In this document: positions 17,030-24,028 of the stretch, in pieces
Numbering within the stretch: the first letter of the stretch is position 1
Layout: every line of letters begins with the position of its first letter
Notes under the pieces: model-generated
What the model was told of the DNA's origin: nothing
What the model saw: the letters and a program-made list of their open reading frames with translations, nothing else
Database searches by the model: none
Program-made: the position numbers and the translations under genes
Assembly (NCBI GenBank): GCA_002346225.1
Contig: DDYY01000027.1
Span: forward strand, 1,826-30,553
Origin: Bacteroidetes bacterium UBA3022
GTDB taxonomy: Bacteria > Bacteroidota > Bacteroidia > Chitinophagales > BACL12
Direction of reading: 5' to 3'
Length of the DNA stretch: 28,728 nucleotides

Positions 17030-17063
17030 CCAAAAAAGAAAATGCCCCCAATAAGAGGGCATT
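17030..17063 (-). terminator. Intrinsic terminator of the DUF547 gene
   Basis: On the minus strand a perfect 7-bp stem AATGCCC/GGGCATT (17063-17057 with 17047-17041) closes a 9-base loop and is followed by TTCTTTTTT. It starts 24 bases after the DUF547 stop codon. The T-run follows the hairpin only on the minus strand, so it acts on that transcript. It ends about 14 bases before the PhoD-like start codon. Confidence 0.8.
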
Positions 17064-17087
17064 AAGGAAGATTTAAATTATTTTTTT

Positions 17088-17849
17088 TCACTGGCTATTG
17101 ACGGACCAGTCGTAAGTGTAGTAGCCAATAGAATATCCTTCGGGAATAGGTTCGGTTCTGTTGGCATTGATATAAGCCTTGACCGTACCGCTTTTGGAAG
17201 TGAAGTCTTTTTCGTACCAGTTAAAAATCTCAGATATCAAAACCTTCTTACTGGCAGCATCTACTCTAATAAAGTTGGGATTGTCGAGTGCTTTCTGGGT
17301 CTGCATATCCAGCTGTGCCTGTACTTTCCCCGGCATGTAGGCACTATTCATAATAGTAGGACAACCTTTCGCGCCGCATACCAGTACAAAATGCACACGC
17401 GGATCAGGGCGTAATTTTTTGGCTTCAAGATCATTGAGTGTCAACATTTCCCCCGCAATTTTAAATTGGGTAACATTGAAAAACCCTTTGTCGTCCAGCG
17501 GGGATTTCATAGGCCATTGACGAACGATATTTTTGATGGTCAGAATATTATAGGCATTGATATAAAAAGCAATCTTGGTGTTCACATTAGAGGCGGACAA
17601 GTCGGCGGTAGCGATCATTTCTACCAGTTTGTCCAATGAAGCCGGATTTTTAGAAATGCCTTTGTAGTTGACAAGTCCAGCTTGCACATGCAGTTGAAAA
17701 AAAGCATCCGCTGCTGTGAAGAATCCATCGAGGTCTGCAGGTGCTGCCAGGCGCGTGTTTTCATTCGTATCAGCAGGTAAAGTTCCTGCCAGCCCGGTGG
17801 AAAGAGAAAGGCTTATCACAAGGATAAAAGACAATGATTTGTTAAGCAT
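17088..17849 (-). CDS. DUF547-domain exported protein
   Basis: The 253-residue protein has an N-terminal signal peptide (about 1-22) and a DUF547 domain over most of the rest. Recognisable family stretches are KIAFYINAYNILTIKNIV, DPRVHFVLVCGAKGCP and FNWYEKDF. The function of DUF547 is unknown; the conserved cysteines of CGAKGC and the Asn/Tyr-rich motif are typical of the family. It is expected in the periplasm. It is divergent from the thioesterase gene (84 bases between starts) and ends at a clear intrinsic terminator, so it looks monocistronic. Confidence 0.88.
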   Translation of the reverse strand: MLNKSLSFILVISLSLSTGLAGTLPADTNENTRLAAPADLDGFFTAADAFFQLHVQAGLVNYKGISKNPASLDKLVEMIATADLSASNVNTKIAFYINAYNILTIKNIVRQWPMKSPLDDKGFFNVTQFKIAGEMLTLNDLEAKKLRPDPRVHFVLVCGAKGCPTIMNSAYMPGKVQAQLDMQTQKALDNPNFIRVDAASKKVLISEIFNWYEKDFTSKSGTVKAYINANRTEPIPEGYSIGYYTYDWSVNSQ

Positions 17850-17932
17850 AATGGTTGTTTACTGACTAATTAGATAACGCAATAGGAGAATTTTCGTTCT
17901 TTTGAGGATAAATATCCAAATTTCAGACCAAA

Positions 17933-18328
17933 ATGGAAGCGCTCCGAAAAAGAATTGAAAGTTCAGTAACACATACCGTCAAAGCTATATTTCCCAATAC
18001 TACCAATCATTACGATACCCTGTTCGGCGGAACGGCGCTGGCTTGGATGGATGAAACGGCATTTATAACCGCCACAAGGTTTTCCAGACAGCGGATGGTC
18101 ACGGTTTCCAGCGATAGAGTGGATTTTAAGAAGCCGGTACCTGCGGGTACCATTGCCGAATTGATAGGAACAGTAAAAAGTGTCGGTAACAGCTCCCTGG
18201 TAATAAGGGTGGAAGTTTTTATCGAGGAAATGTATAAAGACGAGCGCGTCAAAGCGATGGAAGGTACCTTTACGATGGTGGCCATTGATGAGAACAAACA
18301 ACCGGTAAAAATTGAATTGTTAGGATAA
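17933..18328 (+). CDS. Hotdog-fold acyl-CoA thioesterase (YciA-like)
   Basis: The 131-residue protein is a single hotdog domain of the acyl-CoA hydrolase type. The characteristic segment NHYDTLFGGTALAWMDETA (residues 25-43) holds the active-site region including D40, and VSSDRVDFKKPV with the following glycine-rich strand matches the conserved second half. Such enzymes are oligomeric cytosolic hydrolases of acyl-CoA esters. Length is normal for the single-domain form. Its TAA shares one base with the ATG of the next gene (TAATG), so a histidine kinase is translated from the same message. A sequence TTCTTTTG at 17897-17904 is one mismatch from the -7 consensus. Confidence 0.9.
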   Translation: MEALRKRIESSVTHTVKAIFPNTTNHYDTLFGGTALAWMDETAFITATRFSRQRMVTVSSDRVDFKKPVPAGTIAELIGTVKSVGNSSLVIRVEVFIEEMYKDERVKAMEGTFTMVAIDENKQPVKIELLG

Positions 18329-19563
18329 TGACCGAAGCCAGCTCATCCAGGTACCTGCTGGAGAAGACCATTCTTCTTATCGTAGCTATTAGCGTTCCCT
18401 GCTTCACCCTAATTGAAAAACAATTGGGAGGGGCTGCAGATTCTCCCCACGCCATCAGGTGGGTGATAACTGGACTTGCATCGATTGGATTGGTGCTGAG
18501 TTGGGTGGTTGCAGGATTCGGGCAATACCTGCGATGGCTGATTATTATCCTTATTTACCTGATTGTATCCCAGGTGGTCTTTCTAAATTACATCTATAAC
18601 TTTTCGTATTTGTATTCCGCCTTATTGGTAGCTACAGTCATCCTATCCAGCGTGTATTTCGATCAGTTTAAAATGGTGGTAGCATTTCAGGCCACCATAT
18701 TCCTGTTCGTATTGCAGGCTTCTTTTCTGAGTGTCAATACCATAGTGGATATAGGCGTGTTTCTTTCTTTTTACGCCTTCGTCAATACCATCGTGGTATT
18801 TATTATTTACCATGCCATCCGTCGCAGAAAGCAGCTGGCTGAGGCGATGGAGAATCTGGAACAAACCAGAGCCAAACTTTTAAGGTCCAATAAGGAACTG
18901 GAACAGTTCGCCTATATCGCATCCCACGATTTACAGGAACCACTGAGAACTATCCGAAGCTATCTGCAGCTAATTGAAAAACGCTATGGAAATGTTTTAG
19001 ACGACACGGGAAAGGAGTTTTTTGACTTTACGCTCGATGCAGGGGAACGCATGCAGGAGCTTATCAAAGCGCTGCTGCAATATTCGCGCGTCAACAGTGA
19101 AAAAATGAAGCGGGAAGTACTGGATTTGAATGCTGTGCTGGACAATGTGAAAATGGACCTGCAGGTAATCATTGATAAGGAAGCTGCCACCATACATGCT
19201 GATGATCTTGGGTCATTGTACGGAGATAAGGTGCAAATTACGAGACTTGTTCAGAACCTGGTGAGCAATGCGCTTAAGTATCGCTCCGAACACACACCGG
19301 TAATTCATATTACTGCCCGAAGGGAAGATAACACCAAGGTACTGTCGGTGGCCGATAATGGTCAGGGCATTCCGGAGCAACAGCAACAGAATATTTTCCG
19401 GATATTCAACAGGCTGCACACCGATGATAAAGGAGTGGGGATAGGCCTTGCAGTTGCCAGAAAGATAGTCCAGAATCATGGCGGTGACATTTGGGTGGAA
19501 TCGACACCAGGCAAGGGTACAACCTTTCACTGTTCTTTTGAAACAGGGCAGGAAGTACAATAA
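18328..19563 (+). CDS. Membrane sensor histidine kinase (multi-TM, HisKA-HATPase)
   Basis: The 411-residue protein has about six membrane helices in the first 165 residues with almost no extracytoplasmic loop, then a coiled coil (KQLAEAMENLEQTRAKLL region), a HisKA domain with H200 (YIASHDLQEPLRTIRSY), and an HATPase with N-box VQNLVSNALKY, G1 DNGQGIP and G2 GVGIGLAV. The H-box form HDLQEPLR is that of phytochrome-like kinases. No receiver or Hpt domain is attached and no response regulator gene is adjacent, so it is an orphan here. With such a membrane-embedded sensor it could detect a lipid or membrane state, which would suit its coupling to a thioesterase; that is inference. Confidence 0.9.
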   Translation: MTEASSSRYLLEKTILLIVAISVPCFTLIEKQLGGAADSPHAIRWVITGLASIGLVLSWVVAGFGQYLRWLIIILIYLIVSQVVFLNYIYNFSYLYSALLVATVILSSVYFDQFKMVVAFQATIFLFVLQASFLSVNTIVDIGVFLSFYAFVNTIVVFIIYHAIRRRKQLAEAMENLEQTRAKLLRSNKELEQFAYIASHDLQEPLRTIRSYLQLIEKRYGNVLDDTGKEFFDFTLDAGERMQELIKALLQYSRVNSEKMKREVLDLNAVLDNVKMDLQVIIDKEAATIHADDLGSLYGDKVQITRLVQNLVSNALKYRSEHTPVIHITARREDNTKVLSVADNGQGIPEQQQQNIFRIFNRLHTDDKGVGIGLAVARKIVQNHGGDIWVESTPGKGTTFHCSFETGQEVQ

Positions 19564-19609
19564 CGCCTGATATTTGGTCGTTTAGTCACTCGTAATCCGA
19601 GTATTTCAA

Positions 19610-19617
19610 TACCTTTG
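19610..19617 (+). promoter_or_regulatory. Candidate -7 element TACCTTTG before the small lipoprotein
   Basis: An exact TAnnTTTG match ends 18 bases before the ATG at 19636, a distance that suits a short leader. A TTTAG at 19581-19585 lies 24 bases upstream as a possible -33 relative. Confidence 0.45.
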
Positions 19618-19635
19618 AGCTAACAATTTACAGCT

Positions 19636-19848
19636 ATGAAAAGATTGGTCCTTGTTTTTTCTGCTTTACTCTTGACGGCTGGGTTTTTCAGCTCATGCGA
19701 AAAATGCACTGTTTGCACCAATTTCGACCTTGCAACAGGCGATGAAGTGGTAGAGGAATATTGTGGCAGTGGGAAGGAGGTCGATAATTTCGAGGCTGAG
19801 TGGGCTACCAAATACGATTCCCTGGGTGGATACTGTCAGCGCAATTAA
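19636..19848 (+). CDS. Small Cys-rich lipoprotein
   Basis: The 70-residue product has a signal peptide with a lipobox-like end, GFFSSC, giving a lipidated C21. The mature part contains C24, C27, C43 and C67, so four further cysteines in about 50 residues, arranged as CEKCTVC, EYCGSG and a near-terminal C67. It looks like a family of short Bacteroidota lipoproteins of unknown function; the cysteines may form disulfides or bind metal. Signal peptide, a good upstream -7 element and the codon content support a real gene. Its stop overlaps the convergent DUF3137-like stop by 4 bases. Confidence 0.8.
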   Translation: MKRLVLVFSALLLTAGFFSSCEKCTVCTNFDLATGDEVVEEYCGSGKEVDNFEAEWATKYDSLGGYCQRN

Positions 19849-20717
19849 ACAGCATGCAGGCTGAGTAAGAGCTCAGCAATGAATGCTTCCTGGCGAAATA
19901 TTTTTTCAATTTCTTTTTCATTCTCCACCCGGTTCCATATTCCGGCATCACTGTAGGCGCTTTGAACTTTTGGAATAGTAGCTACACAAACTGTGTCGCC
20001 ATGTGTGCTGATGTATACGTTACATCCGGTGTTCTCTCTGAATTGAACAATTTTTAGCAGGATGGCAGGCGTGAAAATGGTATCAAACCAGTCTTGATTA
20101 TCTGTCCAGAACAATAAATCACTCGCATCCATGTCTTGCATGTTGATGGCCTTCCCCGAAATCTCTTCAATAGCCTGATCGGTAATGATAGACACCGGGA
20201 ATTGACTTTTATGCTGCACTCTTATGCCTGCCCATCCTTTGAAAAAATGCTCCTTGACAGCGAGCCCTTTTTCATTCTTAGCGTTTCCCCATGCATCAAT
20301 TTCTGATATCTGTATCAGGTCATCACCAGTTCTGCCTTCAATGAGGTTACGCCCCCCATACTGACCGGGAGCAATGCTTAGCAACATGGCATCCTGCAGC
20401 ACAGATAACTTGATATAGCGATTGATATCAAATTGTGCATTGGGCAGCAGGAATGTTCCTATTTTCCCTTGTATCTGGCGAAAAAAGCGCTCTTTAAAGT
20501 GATCGGTGGAAACGCCAAATGTTCGGATATAGAACAGGATGAATAGTACGATAAAAGCTATGCCTACCAGCATCCAGGTTATCGCCTCGAAAATAAACCC
20601 GGCAAGCAGCACAAATCCAATTACAAAATAATTGATAATGATTTGTCTTCTGAGCTTCTCTACCTGAAGCACCTCTCTGCGAAAGCTTTCACTGTAAAAC
20701 TGCTGGAAGGATGCCAT
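19845..20717 (-). CDS. DUF3137-like membrane protein
   Basis: The 290-residue protein resembles DUF3137 proteins: an N-terminal amphipathic region (SFRREVLQVEKLRRQ), two adjacent membrane helices at about 27-65 and a soluble C-terminal part of about 220 residues. The soluble part has the family-like stretches DLIQISEIDAWG and HFFKGWAGIRVQ. Function is unknown. The frame can also open with a GTG three bases earlier (20720); the ATG at 20717 is preferred. An exact -7 element lies 22 bases upstream, so it seems to be transcribed separately from the LOG gene. Confidence 0.75.
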   Translation of the reverse strand: MASFQQFYSESFRREVLQVEKLRRQIIINYFVIGFVLLAGFIFEAITWMLVGIAFIVLFILFYIRTFGVSTDHFKERFFRQIQGKIGTFLLPNAQFDINRYIKLSVLQDAMLLSIAPGQYGGRNLIEGRTGDDLIQISEIDAWGNAKNEKGLAVKEHFFKGWAGIRVQHKSQFPVSIITDQAIEEISGKAINMQDMDASDLLFWTDNQDWFDTIFTPAILLKIVQFRENTGCNVYISTHGDTVCVATIPKVQSAYSDAGIWNRVENEKEIEKIFRQEAFIAELLLSLHAV

Positions 20718-20739
20718 CACATATTCGATGATTGAGCGA

Positions 20740-20747
20740 CAAAGCTA
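20740..20747 (-). promoter_or_regulatory. Candidate -7 element TAGCTTTG for the DUF3137-like gene
   Basis: On the minus strand these bases read TAGCTTTG, an exact TAnnTTTG match, ending 22 bases before the ATG at 20717, in the short gap behind the LOG gene. Confidence 0.45.
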
Positions 20748-20782
20748 TTACAGAAAATTGGCTCCGCTGATAAAAAGGGGAG

Positions 20783-21544
20783 TCAGGCCTTTTCTTTATG
20801 CAACTTTTTCTCCGCCAGCCATCTTCTGGGACGCAGTCTTTTAACCGTATAGTTCTGTTTGACATAATGTTGAATATGCCGCAATGCTTCATCGGTGTCG
20901 TCGGTAAACAAAACCAGATTGAGATCATCGGGATGGATAGTACGCTCTTCCACCATCTTATGCAACATCTCAGAGATGTCTTTATAATACTCTTTTCCTA
21001 TCAGTACAACGGGAAAGTTCCTGATAACACCGGTTTGAATGAGTGTGATGGTTTCAAACAGTTCATCCATGGTGCCTACTCCCCCCGGCATGACCACAAA
21101 TCCGTAGGAATACTTTACCAGCAACACTTTTCTAACAAAGAAGAATTTGATGGTAACCCACTTGTGCATGTAGGGATTCTCTTTTTGCTCGTGTGGCAGT
21201 TCGATATTACATCCAACTGAATATCCTCCTTTTTCATAGGCACCCCTGTTGGCTGCTTCCATGATTCCCGGTCCTCCGCCAGTCATTATGGTAAAGCCTG
21301 CTTCACTTAATTTGCCGGAAATCTCCATCGCCTTGCGATAGTAGCGATGGTCTTCTTTGAATCTCGCCGAACCGAATACGGTGATACAGGGACCAATAAA
21401 ATGAAGAGCTCTGAAGCCTTTGATGAATTCTTTGAAAACGCTAAAAGCCAGCACTAATTCGGACCATCTGGACCTCGGACCCTCCAGATAGCCACCATCT
21501 TTTTCCTTCAATTCAATACCTGAAAATGTTTTAGGGTGACTCAT
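20783..21544 (-). CDS. LOG-family protein (TIGR00730, Rossmann-like phosphoribohydrolase)
   Basis: The 253-residue protein has the family's two motifs: TGGGPGIMEAANRGA (88-102) and MPGGVGTMDELFE (152-164) with the conserved R138-K139 between them. LOG-type enzymes release the base from nucleoside 5'-monophosphates such as cytokinin precursors; in bacteria many members instead act on AMP-type nucleotides or have unknown roles. An N-terminal extension of about 50 residues before the core is normal for the larger bacterial form. It is cytosolic. Divergent from the barrel gene at 21673, with 128 bases between the starts. Confidence 0.9.
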   Translation of the reverse strand: MSHPKTFSGIELKEKDGGYLEGPRSRWSELVLAFSVFKEFIKGFRALHFIGPCITVFGSARFKEDHRYYRKAMEISGKLSEAGFTIMTGGGPGIMEAANRGAYEKGGYSVGCNIELPHEQKENPYMHKWVTIKFFFVRKVLLVKYSYGFVVMPGGVGTMDELFETITLIQTGVIRNFPVVLIGKEYYKDISEMLHKMVEERTIHPDDLNLVLFTDDTDEALRHIQHYVKQNYTVKRLRPRRWLAEKKLHKEKA

Positions 21545-21672
21545 ATAAATGAATTATTACTATAATAAACGGTGAATAAAAAAGTTTTATGGCAAGGTTT
21601 TTGTATTTCTGAAAACAGGTTTCCTGATAAGAGGTTCAGCATATAGACAAACATACATATAAACTAATGCAT

Positions 21673-22230
21673 ATGAAAAGGAACACAATAACGGCCATCC
21701 TGCTAATAATAGTAAGCAGCGTTCATGCACAATTTATTGATATAGGGCTGAAAACCGGTGTGCAATATTCTACCGATCCGACGCGCCTTTCCGTCATGAA
21801 AGTACCGGGTGGAGTTGTTGCCGATGCAGGGTTTAATACAACTTTTGGCGCTGTGCTGGCCTTTAATTTTAACAGGTTAAGTATAGCTCCCGAGTTCCTG
21901 TTCAGCAATACCGCTTTTGTTCCGGAAGGTGCATTTGGCTGGGATGATGTGGCTTTATTTGATAACAACCGCTTTGATTTACCACTTGTTTTTGGCTATG
22001 AGTTTTTCAATTTCCTCCGCGTCGAAGCAGGACCTAATTTTTATAATGTAAAGGAATCTTCAGATGAGCGCCTGTTCCGATTAAGGAATCTCGATAAGAC
22101 CTTTACGATGGGGGCTGCACTCGATTTTAAGAAAATAGATATTGGTGTGCGGATGGTAAATGATTTCGATGAGATTCTCGATATGAAAGAGAACACCTGG
22201 CAGTTTACGCTGACCTATAAGCTTTTCTGA
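21673..22230 (+). CDS. Outer-membrane beta-barrel protein (PorT-like)
   Basis: The 185-residue product has a signal peptide (cleavage after VHAQ near residue 19-20) and then alternating hydrophobic/polar strands typical of small eight-stranded barrels: FIDIGLKTGVQYS, LAFNFNRLSIAPEFLFS, FDLPLVFGYEFF, LRVEAGPNFYN, and a terminal TWQFTLTYKLF ending in an aromatic residue. This is the outer-membrane beta-barrel class widespread in Bacteroidota. Function is not assignable. An ATG at 21667 (MHMKRN) is an alternative start. The 3' end overlaps the convergent acyltransferase gene by 16 bases. Confidence 0.8.
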   Translation: MKRNTITAILLIIVSSVHAQFIDIGLKTGVQYSTDPTRLSVMKVPGGVVADAGFNTTFGAVLAFNFNRLSIAPEFLFSNTAFVPEGAFGWDDVALFDNNRFDLPLVFGYEFFNFLRVEAGPNFYNVKESSDERLFRLRNLDKTFTMGAALDFKKIDIGVRMVNDFDEILDMKENTWQFTLTYKLF

Positions 22231-23108
22231 AGCGGCTTTTTACTATTGGTGGTAAGTTTCCAGCGGTTATGCGACCATAAGTAGTAATTTGGATAGGCTA
22301 CGATATCCTTTTCCAGCCTTTTCATAAACGCAGCAGTCATAGCGCCCTCGGGCTCTGCAGAAGGGTTTCCTGACAGCAGTTCGAAGGTAGCAGAATAGTA
22401 GCCCCTTCTGTGCAGGCGGGTGCTGGCGAAGTATACCTTATAGTTGTATTTCCGGGCGATGGATTCCATGCCTTTCACTGCAGCAGTGGGTTGTTGAAGA
22501 AAATCAACCAGGTAATATCTGTGAGGATTCGGAGATTGATCGGCAATCAGGGCCAGTATCCTTTGCTGACCAGAAGTGCTGTCTAGTACCGGAAAAAGTT
22601 TTCGTTTAGGTACCGGGCTCAGGCCACTTCTCGAACGGTAATTGACCATCATCTTGTTGAAGTACGGATTCTTAAGCGGTGCATAGGGTGCCATCACTCT
22701 GCCTTTGAATTTTCTGCCCAGGGCATTGGCACCCCATTCCCAGTTGCCGTAATGACCTAATACAATCATCACATTTTTACCTGCCGCCCAATCTTCTTCA
22801 ATGGGCTCGTAGCCATACAGTTGGAAACGCCGGTCAATGGATCGGTCAATAGGCCCCATACTTTTGATGGTTTCCATGAACAAATCACCCAAGAACCGAT
22901 AGTACTTGCGCCGAATTTCCAGTAATTTTTCTTCCGGTAAATCAGGGAAAGACCGTTGCAGGTTACTCCATACCAGCTCTTTCCGATAGCCGGTTACGTG
23001 ATATAAGGTGAAGTATATACTCCTGCCAATAAAGTATAGCCAGGGCATAGGGAACCATGCAAGTACGCGCATAAAGGGATATGCCAGCAGGTAAACCAGC
23101 AAATGCAT
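22215..23108 (-). CDS. Lysophospholipid/lipid A acyltransferase (LpxL/HtrB family)
   Basis: The 297-residue protein has an N-terminal membrane anchor and the LPLAT motif as H119-YGNW-E124 (GHYGNWEWG), with a second conserved block ADQSPNP. The HX4E form is that of LpxL/LpxM-type enzymes, which add secondary acyl chains to lipid A at the inner membrane. A TTG start at 23114 is open in frame, but the ATG at 23108 begins MHLLVYLLAYPFM directly at the anchor. It starts 9 bases after the prohibitin stop, so the two genes are probably one transcript. Confidence 0.88.
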   Translation of the reverse strand: MHLLVYLLAYPFMRVLAWFPMPWLYFIGRSIYFTLYHVTGYRKELVWSNLQRSFPDLPEEKLLEIRRKYYRFLGDLFMETIKSMGPIDRSIDRRFQLYGYEPIEEDWAAGKNVMIVLGHYGNWEWGANALGRKFKGRVMAPYAPLKNPYFNKMMVNYRSRSGLSPVPKRKLFPVLDSTSGQQRILALIADQSPNPHRYYLVDFLQQPTAAVKGMESIARKYNYKVYFASTRLHRRGYYSATFELLSGNPSAEPEGAMTAAFMKRLEKDIVAYPNYYLWSHNRWKLTTNSKKPLQKSL

Positions 23109-23117
23109 CAGCAAGGA

Positions 23118-23954
23118 CTATTTATCATTCAGGATAAGGGGCAGCCCGTTTTCTCCGCCGACAATAACAACTTTGCTGTTAGGAGAATTGGCGAGCTGTA
23201 AGGTTGCCTGAATGCCTTTTTCTTTCAGAATATTGTCAGTCAGGGAAGCATTCAGCACCCGGTTGGCCTCCGCTTTACCTTCGGCTTCAATACGGATACG
23301 CTCAGCTTCTTTGCGCTCGCGCTCTAAACGGAATTCATATTCCAGTGATGCCTGTTCTTGCGTCAGCTTGTTTTCAATAGCTGTTTTGATAGACGGCGGA
23401 AGTGTGATATCGCGCACGAGTACAGCGTTCAACTGTACAAATTCCTTCTCGAGCAATTTCATGGTTTCAACATAGATCTCATTCTGAATTGCATCTCGCT
23501 TGGTAGAATAAATTTCTTCCGGCGTGTACCTGCCAATCACACTTCTGGTGGCTGATCTCATGGAAGGCTTTACTACCCGCTCGAGGTATTGTGTGCCTTT
23601 CTGCTGATGCAGTTGCGGTAGGTCTGAATAAGTAGGAAGGTACCACACTGATACATCCACCTTAATCTCAAGTCCGTTGGATGACAATACTGCCATGGAT
23701 TCCATGACTTCCTGCTGGCGAACATCGTAGGTAACCATCTTATTCCAGGGTGCGATGATATGTAATCCTTCACCATATGTTCTTTCCGTATCAACACCAC
23801 CTGAGAGCGGACGGAATAAGACACCCGCTTCACCTGCTTTGATATTTACCGCAACATTGAATGCCAATATAAGTATACCGATAATGATGGCGCCTATTAT
23901 GAATAATTGTCGCATTCCGGGAGGAACGCCGCTGGGTTGATTGTACGTAGTCAT
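23118..23954 (-). CDS. Prohibitin-family (SPFH) membrane protein
   Basis: The 278-residue protein has one membrane helix at about 17-33 and an SPFH/PHB domain. Typical prohibitin stretches include GVLFRPLSGGVDTERTYGEG, LEIKVDVSVWY, RDITLPPSIKTAIE and a long charged coiled coil (FRLERERKEAERIRIEAEG). Such proteins form ring or microdomain assemblies in the inner membrane and may protect or control membrane proteases such as FtsH. The gene lies between the DPP III gene, whose terminator precedes it, and the LpxL-like gene downstream. Target unknown. Confidence 0.9.
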   Translation of the reverse strand: MTTYNQPSGVPPGMRQLFIIGAIIIGILILAFNVAVNIKAGEAGVLFRPLSGGVDTERTYGEGLHIIAPWNKMVTYDVRQQEVMESMAVLSSNGLEIKVDVSVWYLPTYSDLPQLHQQKGTQYLERVVKPSMRSATRSVIGRYTPEEIYSTKRDAIQNEIYVETMKLLEKEFVQLNAVLVRDITLPPSIKTAIENKLTQEQASLEYEFRLERERKEAERIRIEAEGKAEANRVLNASLTDNILKEKGIQATLQLANSPNSKVVIVGGENGLPLILNDK

Positions 23955-23960
23955 AGAAGT

Positions 23961-23968
23961 AAAATTTA
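23961..23968 (-). promoter_or_regulatory. Candidate -7 element TAAATTTT for prohibitin
   Basis: On the minus strand the bases read TAAATTTT, one mismatch from TAnnTTTG, ending 6 bases before the prohibitin ATG and directly behind the DPP III terminator, where a fresh promoter is needed. Low-specificity AT-rich match. Confidence 0.2.
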
Positions 23969-23974
23969 TTTATA

Positions 23975-24003
23975 TAAAAAAGGGCTGGGATAATCCCAAC
24001 CCT
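23975..24003 (-). terminator. Intrinsic terminator of the DPP III gene
   Basis: On the minus strand the hairpin AGGGTTGGGA-TTA-TCCCAGCCCT (24003 to 23981, with one G-U pair) is followed by TTTTTAT. It starts 25 bases after the DPP III stop. The T-run is on the minus-strand 3' side, so this terminates the DPP III transcript. Confidence 0.85.
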
Positions 24004-24028
24004 GTAAAGTTAACGAACCTGCGTTGAA

